Made by a program: the position numbers and the translations under genes. DNA of 64,000 nt from Rhineura floridana. Taxonomy: Eukaryota; Chordata; Lepidosauria; Squamata; Rhineuridae. Position 1 is the first letter of the stretch. Each line of letters opens with the position of its first letter. The stretch lies in assembly GCF_030035675.1 (NCBI RefSeq), contig NC_084482.1, forward strand, positions 73,569,120 to 73,633,119, in the 5' to 3' direction. The notes under the pieces were generated by a model. It did no database searches and had not been told where the DNA came from. It worked only from the letters and a program-made list of their open reading frames with translations. This document shows, piece by piece, positions 56,320 to 64,000 of the stretch.

Positions 56320-56575
56320 AGGTAAAGGTGTCCCCGCACTTGTAGTGCAAGTCGTATCCGACTCTTAGGGTGACGTCTTGCAATGTTTACTAGGCAGAAC
56401 GTATATATGGGGTTGCTTCCCTGGCCTTTCTTTACCCTCCAGCATAGGCCGGGTACTCATTTTACCGACCATGGATGGATGGAAGGCTGAGTGGACCTCG
56501 ACCCCTTGTACTGGAGATTCGACTTCCTCCTTCCGTTGGAATCGAACTCCGGCCGTGAGCAGAAAATGACACACT
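56320..56575 (+). mobile_element. Squamate interspersed repeat of the GTAAAGGT...GTATCCGACTC class
   Basis: Begins AGGTAAAGGTGTCCCCGCAC, then CGTATCCGACTCTTAGGGTG, TACTCATTTTACCGACCATG and GGAATCGAACTCCGGCCGTG. I know this as a common reptile repeat, but its family (SINE or LINE-derived) I cannot fix. Confidence 0.55.
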
Positions 56576-56667
56576 GCAGAGCTATTCAGGATTGGGGAGG
56601 GGAATCCTCATGTAAAGATGTGAAAGCAACTGTTCCAGAGACTTTTAGTAGACATGATGGGTATCTG

Positions 56668-56755
56668 CAACCCTGGAGAGCCATTGCCAGTGAGTACACA
56701 CAATACTGACTGAGGTAGACTAATGATCTGCCTCAGTATGTGGTAGCACAGTAAG
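56668..56755 (+). mobile_element. SINE S2 3' fragment
   Basis: AACCCTGGAGAGCCATTGCC ... CACAATACTGACTGAGGTAG; matches the S2 body. Confidence 0.6.
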
Positions 56756-56924
56756 TTCTTATGATAGGGATATTAGCATTATGTTCCAGTACTATGAATA
56801 ATCTGCCACATTATACATTCCTATCTCTTCCCCTCCGCTTCACTTCTGAGCAGCCATGGTAGTCTTTTGTTATTTGTATATTCAGCATGTCCCATTGATT
56901 CTAATAGGGCTTATTTGTTTATTA

Positions 56925-57100
56925 CATTTATATCCTGCCTTTCATCCAAGGGGCTCAAGGTGGCATACAGGGTTCCCTACCTCCCCATTTTATCTTTACA
57001 ACAACCCTGTGAGGTAGGCAAGGGTGAGAGACAGTGACTGGCCCAAGGTCACCCAGAGAACAATATGACTGAGTAGGAGCTTGAACCCTAATCTTGACAC
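56925..57100 (-). mobile_element. tRNA-derived SINE (family S3)
   Basis: TTATTACATTTATATCCTGC with CTTTCATCCAAGGGGCTCAA (tail), ACAACCCTGTGAGGTAGGCA and GGCCCAAGGTCACCCAGAGA (body), GGAGCTTGAACCCT (B box), all in reverse complement. Confidence 0.75.
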
Positions 57101-57699
57101 CACCACTTCAGCTTACTCCCAAGTAAGTGGGTATAAGAATGCAGCCTAAATGTTTTAAAATGGAAGAATAACTTTTCTGTAAGCTGTCATATACTTACAT
57201 AAGATCTGGCTGCTGTAGTTGTAGCCTAGAAAGTGGCCCAGATGCCACCTTTTGTGAATTTATTATTTATTTGATTTATTATCCCACCCTTCCTCCCACA
57301 AAGTCATCCCATTTTTCATCTGAATCTAGTGCTTTTAACAAAGTTCGGAGGCAACCTTGTGACTTCTGCTGTTGCTTCTACTAACACTAAATTGACACCG
57401 TTCTTCTCAGGTTTAATGGCGAATCACGGCCATGCCACCATTCTGTTTCCTAGTAAATGTGTTATCTCTCTCGATCACCTAGTTTATTAGATGAGGAAGG
57501 CAACGGAAGAAAGTGCTAATTGATTTAATAGTTATTGCGAATAAGATGAATTGCGTTGTCTGAGGGCACTAAGGTTATCGGATATGGTTAAGTGCGGTTT
57601 TCTTGTGTGTAGCTATCGCTGACCCCCACCCCTTCAAAATATACGGGGGAAAGGGGGAATACTGAACAACTGCCTTACTTAAACTCGAGTCTCCCCCCC

Positions 57700-57930
57700 C
57701 AAAAAACCCCCTTCCTTATTGATTTGAAGTATCAAAAGATAAAATAGGCATGTGATTTCTGATGAGCTTCCGCCTTCACTGCAGCTCGTCGATTACGCCA
57801 CAAGGCACTGTGGATCTGAGGTGAGCATGTACGGTCGAAGTACTCTGCTCTAGTACCCGAGCAAAGGCTCCCTTTCCCATAATCTTCCATTCCGGTTTAC
57901 GTACAGCTGGAAGAATACTGAGTGACCCGG
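57700..57930. promoter_or_regulatory. CpG-bearing patch upstream of the BRD4 promoter
   Basis: Contains several CpGs in otherwise CpG-poor DNA, with TTTCCCATAATCTTCCATTC and ATTCCGGTTTACG. It could be a distal promoter element or enhancer. No motif is decisive. Confidence 0.3.
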
Positions 57931-58679
57931 GAAGAGCAAGAGCCTAGCTTATCACATGGATAGGGTTCTCATTGCGGGCTGTGTTATTAAGAAGTCCGTC
58001 TACTGAGAGAGCAAACTGGTAATCGTCTACTTTCCCTTGTGTAGCTAGCACCTTTTTCGGGATTGGTGGTGCACTGAGAGCATGCTTTTGCCTGAAAAGC
58101 TTGCATTTTCTGTGTGTCATAGTGACACATTTCCATGTGTTCCGCTGGGCAAAGTGCGGCGCCACAGAGCATCCAGCCCTGAGGAATAATTATTTTTATT
58201 ATTGAGTACCAACGGTCTACTCTAAAGCTCAAAAGTGACATGGTCAGCGGACTAACAGGCAGTAGATATGACGCGATTGTAACCTTTGCCACATGCTTTT
58301 ACAGGCAATTGCATAATTGTTGGCAGTAGCAAATTTGTCCGTAGGGGGAATGGCTCGAGGCTTGGTGAGATGAGAAATGGAGTATTCTGGGATAATACAT
58401 TCTGATAAACAAAGTGCGCGAGTCTGCTCTGTCGTGTTTGTGAAATATGTTCTCTGTATGTGTTTGTGTGGGCGGGGGATAGAGTGTGTGGTTCCTACAT
58501 TCTCAAAAGAAAAACAACACATTTGGGAGGCAGCAATCCCAAGCATCATTTGTTTCCCAGATTGCAGGGACTCAACTCGCACTTACTTCGGTTGTCACAC
58601 TCTCAGTACGCATCTCCATTATGACACTGAAAAATATTCCTTCTCGCTTTCAGTCCCTGGACTTATCAGTTAAGGGGGC

Positions 58680-59160
58680 GTGGCCGTGAGGTAAAGGAAC
58701 CTCAGATTCGAAGTCTTGTGTTACGCGAGGCGCGGCTTCGTGCGTGATGACGTAACGCGTTGCGCGGTGAGGTCAGTGCAGCGCCGCCGTTGCTGGTCCC
58801 GCTGCCCGTCGCTCTGTGTCTTGGTCTGTTCGCTGTGGTCTCCGATCCTTTCTACGGAGTGCGGCGCTTTCTCTTCATTCACAGCTTTGCAGGATTTGGT
58901 CTGGTACGAGGTTGGTGACAACACGGCCCTCTCTGACTCTTCGTTCACCGTCAGGTAAGGGCCGAGCCGGGCCGGGAGAGGCTGCGGGGGTTGGTATTCT
59001 CCTTGTTCAGTTACGTTGTCTTGCTGGCGTAACCCGCATTGCGTAATATAACCATTGCGTCAGGCGGATTACGCATTTTGCGCCGAGGCCTATTGCGCAA
59101 AGGTCTTAGGCGAACCTTCCCAACCTACGCTCTCTGATGGGAATTTCCTAGTGGCCCGTG
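58680..59160 (+). promoter_or_regulatory. BRD4: CpG-island promoter, probably BRD4
   Basis: Strong rise in CpG. CRE-like TGACGTAA at 58748-58755, no TATA box. Within 85 bp after the exon 1 donor are four C/EBP-like sites (59038-59101). The assignment to BRD4 follows the human gene order AKAP8L-AKAP8-BRD4 in one orientation. Confidence 0.6.
58780..58954 (+). other. BRD4: Probable non-coding first exon of BRD4 (5' end approximate)
   Basis: A consensus donor CGTCAG|GTAAGG at 58955 lies within the island. The sequence upstream has no recognisable coding frame, which fits BRD4, whose first exon is untranslated in mammals. The transcription start is a guess. Confidence 0.45.
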
Positions 59161-59479
59161 CCTGGTGAACAGGACATCTTTTTCCCTCTGACTTTACCCA
59201 TATTTTGCTGTTGATGACTAAGTTTTAAGCCAGGTTATTTGAAGTAGGATGTGACTCGCTTTTTTGCACGGTTACGCGGATTGCGGTAGGTAGTGTGCAA
59301 GGCTTATGGTGGCTACGGTGTTTGCGTAAGAGCTTCTTCGCTCCCTGTAGGGTACGTGATTGGCGTAAGTATGTCCGTGTCCTCCGCTCGTACCGCTATG
59401 AGACCGGCGTGTATTCTGGGCGCGCTCCACAACTCCCTCACACATTTGGCCTGCTGTTCGTTTGGGTACGTGTGTATTT

Positions 59480-59830
59480 TAAAAGAGCGGATGTTCTTTG
59501 AGAAGGGGTGTCCGGGACCGGTGCGCGGGTGGCGCAGTGAGCGAGCCTGGGCGGGGCGGGTGCTGATGGTACTTCCTGCCGCCGCCATTTTGTCATCGAG
59601 CAGGAGGGGGAAGCAACTGCGGCTCCGGTACGGGGAGCGGAGGAAGGGAGGGGGGAAGGGAAGACGGACGGACAGTAGTTTGGGAGGAAGATGGACTGAC
59701 TTGTTCTCTCCCTTCCCTTCGAAGAAGCGCGCACCAGGCGTCCCCGCCTCTTCCGACCTGCCTGCCAGAGGTTGCGGTTCGTGTAGGCCTGGGCCGACCG
59801 ATAGCCCTATACTAGCGCCGCCTCCTGTTT
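59480..59830 (+). promoter_or_regulatory. Second GC-rich segment with YY1-like site
   Basis: Very GC- and purine-rich stretch with GCCGCCATTTTGTC at 59581-59594 (YY1 consensus on the minus strand). It may be part of the same island or an alternative first exon. Long open frames on both strands (over 215 codons each) look like composition effects. Confidence 0.45.
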
Positions 59831-60545
59831 TTTCAGGAGCAGGTCTGGTTGTACTTTGGTTTCCAGTAAAATTCTGCGAGTGGAGGTTTTGCTGGTTGAC
59901 TTCTTGGCTCGAAATGGTACATTTCTTGGTTTCCAGCAGTTCTGTTGTTAGGTAGCCTAATGCGAAAGGCCGAAGGATCCGCGGCAAACCACGTCCCGCC
60001 TAACAAGGCCGCAGGTGGCAACTGTATAAAAAGGCAGCATATCTTTTGCTTGTAACCAGATTCGGAGCGTTGTCAGGAGATGACTGCTTAACTGTCCAGT
60101 TTAAGCCTCATCTGTCTGCAGTTTGTGTGTCTCCTTAAGTGTCTGTGTTCACCACACATAACGACTACTTCTCCCTCACCCTTTAACCCTGCAGTAAACA
60201 AATCCGCAGAATTCCTAAAGTGGTAATTTATAGTTTCTAGGGATCTAATCCTAGATATGGATTATAACTAATTTTGTTAGAGGGGGTTCAAGTAAAAACC
60301 ATAAACCTAAATAAGAACACTTTAGTGGTCTTTTACGGACTACATTCTTAGCAGATGGGGAAAACTGCTGGGTGGAAGCTCAGCATTGATAGGATACATT
60401 ATCATTTAGTCAATAGAGAATAGCCACTCAGTAATAGTTACATAAATGGATATTTAATGAACGTACCATGTGGAGTGATAGTGGATTTTATATATGTGGG
60501 TATTTACTTAATGTGGGGTAGTTTTTTGTAAATGTACATAAGCAG

Positions 60546-60901
60546 TTGTTGTTGTTGTTATGTGCCTTCAAGTCAATTACGACTTATGGCGACCCTATGA
60601 ATCAGTGACCTCCAAGAGCATCTGTCATGAACCACCCTGTTCAGATATTGTAAGTTCAGGTCTGTGGCTTCCTTTATGGAATCAACCCATCTCTTATTTG
60701 GCCTTCCTCTTTTTCTACTCCCTTCTGTTTTTCCCAGCATTATTGTCTTTTCTAGTGAATCATGTCTTCTCATGATAACCTCAGTTTCATCATTTTAGCT
60801 TCTAGTGACTGTTCTGGTTTAATTTGTTCTAACACCCAATTATTTGTCTTTTTTGCAGTCCATGGTATGCACAAAGCTCTCCTCCAGCACCACATTTCAA
60901 A
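60546..60901 (-). mobile_element. Bov-B (RTE) LINE 3' end, minus strand
   Basis: Begins with the (TTG)n end and ATGTGCCTTCAAGTCAATTA then CGACTTATGGCGACCCTATG; minus-strand translation gives RGRPNKRWVDSIKEATDLNL and RRHDSLEKTIMLGKTEGSRK. 5'-truncated. Confidence 0.85.
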
Positions 60902-61151
60902 TGGTACATAAGCATAGTTTTAATATTATGACAAAACTGGTGATCAGCTTTGGCTTGTTTTACCTGAAGGCTTGTTGCAATTTTAGACAGCTAATAAAGT
61001 TTATAATAACTTCCGAAAGATTTTGATCAGTATTGCTAGTAAGTTCCTTTGAGAACAAAACAGTTATTCCACTTAAGTAGATTATATGGCTACTAAAGTG
61101 GTATGAAAACAATAGTCTGAAAATGCTGAATTGAATTGCCTATTTAAAATG

Positions 61152-61250
61152 TAAGGCTGCAGTCCTAACCCTACTTACCTGGAAATAAACCCTATTGAAT
61201 TCAGTAGAACTTCATTCTGAGTAAATAAGGTTAGAATTGTGCTGTAAACC
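61152..61250. mobile_element. Short palindromic repeat (family P1)
   Basis: GGCTGCAGTCCTAACCCTAC ... AACCCTATTGAATTCAGTAG ... CATTCTGAGTAAATAAGGTT then AGAATTGTGCTG. Confidence 0.6.
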
Positions 61251-62425
61251 AAGGTAGATGTTGCATGCAACCTCTTATAAGTCTGGCACCAACCTGATCT
61301 GCAGTTTTTTCCCTTTCTGCAGAGCTTTTTTTACTATCCCCCCCCTTTGATTTCTAATATAGGATTTTGTTTTTGGGAAGGTATCTGCTGCTGCTTTAGT
61401 AAGGTTGGAACTGGACAAGAGCAGCTTGGATCACAGTTCAATGAATTTCCCCTGGACCCAACTTCTGCAATAGTTCAAATTTGAAGAAGGCTTGGTTCAG
61501 ATACACTCTGGACGCAAGGAGTTACCTTTGTAATCAGGACTTTCTAGCGTGTGTGTAGTGCTTCCTAATTCTTCTTTCTCTCTTATCCCGCCCTAAGCCG
61601 ATACTATACTAGTGGAAGGAGTGAATAAGTATCTTTGGGGCAGTCAGATTAGCTTGTTTGCTGCCAGTGGCATGTGCTAAGTCTTGTGTGCATTATATTA
61701 TAGGGCCACTGGTTGCAGACTACTTAGTGGATTGTTGAAAGTGAACCTGCTGCCCCTGAGTCATGTAATGAGGATGTGGAAGTTAATTACTTGCTTCCAT
61801 GAAAACTTTATTCCTTTATGTAGAGTTTAGATTGGCCAGTTTTGTTTATGATTGTTAGACTTAAAAATTGCTACCTGGACTTTACTCATGAGGAACACTT
61901 CAAGTTGGCGTCATAGTAGAACAATTCTTATCGTCAGTCTGTGTCACAGTACATAGAATTTTCCATTTCACTGTGGCTTTGCCTACACAAGATGGTAGAT
62001 TCTCCATCTGCAGAATCCTGTCCAATCAAAGATTGTATTGCCTCTGAAGTTGTGGTTCAGCTCAAGGCTGCTTCTGCAGGAAAAGGCTGTGAGAAGTGTA
62101 GAAAATAGATACATTGTCTTGTGTGAAAACTGCCTGACTATTTTGCTTCATTTATGCTTGCTTAGAATTTCTTGAATATTTTTCAAGTACACACAAAGCA
62201 AAATACATTTCTGTGACTTATGAAAGTCAAATGTGTATGTGGCTTGTCAATATGTCCATGTAGGAAAAATGTCATGAGTGAAGCAGGCATGAGGGTATTC
62301 TTGCTAATGCACAATTTGATTCAAATATGCAATTTTGACTTCTGCAAAACATAAAAAAACCTCTTTGGTTTCCTATGCCCACTCCCATGTTAATTCACTT
62401 TTTTATTTGACGTTTCTGTTGATTA

Positions 62426-62520
62426 TGTTGGCCCCAGTCAGTATATCTAGTAGTCAGAGATGATGGGAGTTGTAGTTCAACAGCATCTGAAGGGCACCAT
62501 GTTGGTTAACCTTGGTGTTT
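62426..62520. mobile_element. hAT-like MITE fragment (family H3)
   Basis: GATGGGAGTTGTAGTTCAAC then AGCATCTGAAGGGCACCATG; half of an H3 element. Confidence 0.55.
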
Positions 62521-62687
62521 AGTGGAAAGGGCAGGCAGTGGTACAGATGGAGCTGTTGTGGCTTCCTTTATGCAGACAGTGATATAGTTGGGTCTGCTGA
62601 ATTAACAGGTAACACTGCTTTCCATCACTTGAGTTTTGCCTCAAGGTGATTTTGCCTAAGAGAAAGTGTCTATGTCCATGGAGAAGG

Positions 62688-62775
62688 AGTACAGAACCTC
62701 CAGATGTTGCTGGACTACAACTCTGCATCCTCCCTCATGACTGGCTATTACGGCTGGGGCTGATGGCAGTGGCTT
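62688..62775. mobile_element. hAT-like MITE fragment (family H3)
   Basis: ACAGAACCTCCAGATGTTGC then TGGACTACAACTCTGCATCC ... GGCTGGGGCTGATGGCAG; another H3 piece. Confidence 0.55.
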
Positions 62776-63145
62776 GAGAGTGCAAGGGAAGAGAGTGCTC
62801 ATGTCCTGCTTGTGTGCTTTCCATAGGTACCTCATTGGCTTCTGTGAAAACAGGAAGGTGGGTTGGGCTATCTGATCTAATAGGGCTGCTCTTAGATTTT
62901 TAAATCTGAAAGGCCATGGATTCCTCACCATTGCCGTAGAGGGCTATTCTAGGCTTGCTTTCGAGCAATCCTATTTCTTTTGCTATCTTCCTCACCCCAA
63001 CCCATTATATGATTTCTTTTTCTAGTCTGCAGTATTTTAAAGTGTTCCCAAAATTTTCATTTTTCTTAAATTAGTGAAATGCTTTTCAAGACAAATCTTT
63101 ACTCAAAATGTGTAGTATGAAGATTTTTATCTAAGACATCTACAG

Positions 63146-63465
63146 CAGGAGTTCCCAAACGGTGGTTCATGGACAACCAGTGGTCCGCAAGCTTAATTGA
63201 GGTGGTCAGTGATATGTCTGCATTATATTTATATAATTATTATTTATTTCAATTTTATTTGTATTTCTTTTATTTTATTGAATTACAATTTGAATTCTAT
63301 ACAACTTACTCCTATATAAAAATACAAGAAACAAGAAAACACAATTAAAATCATATAGCATCTAGCACAGCACATTACATTTGCTACAACAGGCAGACAA
63401 ATAATTAAAGACATTCAGCAATTTTCAAGTTGTCTGAGGGGGGAAAAAGTTTGGGAACAGCATTA
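63146..63465 (+). mobile_element. hAT-like non-autonomous element (family H1)
   Basis: Left end CAGGAGTTCCCAAACGGTGG and right end AAAAAGTTTGGGAACAGC are inverted. The AT-rich interior shares long stretches with 32340-32550. Confidence 0.7.
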
Positions 63466-63714
63466 GAGAATGATGATTTTTGTGTATACTGTAGACACTT
63501 AAACCCAAGACACACCTCTTCATAGAGTTTGCTGCCATTTCATGAAAGAAGCAAACATGGCCTTCCTTGTTTGTTAACTGCAGCTTGCTTGCTTCTTATG
63601 ATCTTTGGACTAGTGTGGAGATGGTATCAGCTGTCCTTTTGACTTGACCCTTTCCTTGTGGCTGACCTTTTCACCTCTCATTTCAGATGACTATAGCACA
63701 GAAAAGTGTTTGCA

Positions 63715-63975
63715 CATCATGTTAAATCATATTTAACATTTAACTATGGTTAATGTGAACAAGCTAGTGTACACTGTTTAAAAGTCCCTGCTTTGCTCCT
63801 CCCATGTTCCTGGTCATACCATGCTGAGGGTAATGAATCACAAACCTTGGCTTCTTATGTCATCTGAACCTGTGCTCATGGTTTCTTCCCCAAAACAAAC
63901 CATGAAAGGTAAGCCAAGAACAATCCTTGGCTACCACTTGTGCTTTGTCAGAAAGAGTCAAATCATGAGCCCTGG
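63715..63975. mobile_element. Palindromic repeat (family P3)
   Basis: Mix of AAACCATG and CATGGTTT arms (AACTATGGTTAATGTGAACA, CTCATGGTTTCTTCCCCAAA, AATCATGAGCCCTGGTTTGG) as in the other P3 copies. Runs to the window edge. Confidence 0.45.
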
Positions 63976-64000
63976 TTTGGACAACACAACAGGTGAAGGC

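Noticed and set aside
59293-59987. Overlapping 220- and 224-codon open frames on opposite strands
   Set aside because: They lie in a GC-rich CpG island where stop codons are rare, overlap each other antisense, and show no recognisable domain or splice structure. Composition explains them.
1-64000. CRISPR array, operon, riboswitch or phage features
   Set aside because: No regularly spaced repeats, no ribosome-binding sites and no dense same-strand frames; the DNA is vertebrate in every feature.

Overview
The window is nuclear DNA of a vertebrate, most likely a squamate reptile (lizard or snake). It holds long spliced genes with GT-AG introns, Bov-B (RTE) LINEs, tRNA-derived SINEs carrying a Bov-B-like 3' tail (Sauria-SINE type), CR1/L2-like LINE 3' ends, and many short palindromic and hAT/pogo-like non-autonomous DNA transposons. 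No bacterial, organellar or viral gene is present. Species cannot be named from the sequence alone.

Two tandem paralogous host genes fill most of the window, both on the + strand. (1) AKAP8L (HA95/NAKAP95) enters from the left. The first 4 bases are the end of its first coding exon, 11 further coding exons run to a stop at 14769, and the 3'UTR probably ends near an AATAAA at 16205. One intron is of the rare GC-AG class. (2) AKAP8 (AKAP95) starts at 21999 in a CCAAT-rich, CpG-bearing promoter and has 14 coding exons ending with TAA at 49433 (704 codons as read); poly(A) signals lie at 50286 and 50318. The paralogues share identical exon lengths (142, 131, 96 nt) and phases over the two AKAP95-type zinc fingers, which indicates an old tandem duplication. 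Both are nuclear-matrix/chromatin and splicing-associated proteins.

From 50.4 to 58.7 kb is intergenic DNA with a 5'-truncated Bov-B LINE that carries a later SINE insertion, a second inverted Bov-B piece and several MITEs. At 58.7-59.8 kb there is a CpG-rich promoter with a CRE-like site, a probable non-coding first exon ending at 58954, and a tight cluster of C/EBP-like bZIP motifs. Human chromosome 19 has WIZ-AKAP8L-AKAP8-BRD4 in the same order and orientation, so this is most probably the BRD4 promoter and first exon; the remainder to 64 kb would be BRD4 intron 1. That assignment rests on synteny, not on coding sequence.

Points worth a second look: the GC-AG intron with a competing GT donor that would create a stop codon at the junction; a large inverted repeat inside that same intron; no recognisable PKA RII-binding helix in the AKAP8 C-terminal exon; a (D/S)YG repeat run in AKAP8; a four-site C/EBP-like cluster just inside BRD4 intron 1; a DIRS-like retroelement fossil in an AKAP8 intron; and near-identical 54-55 bp direct repeats bracketing about 1 kb in another intron.
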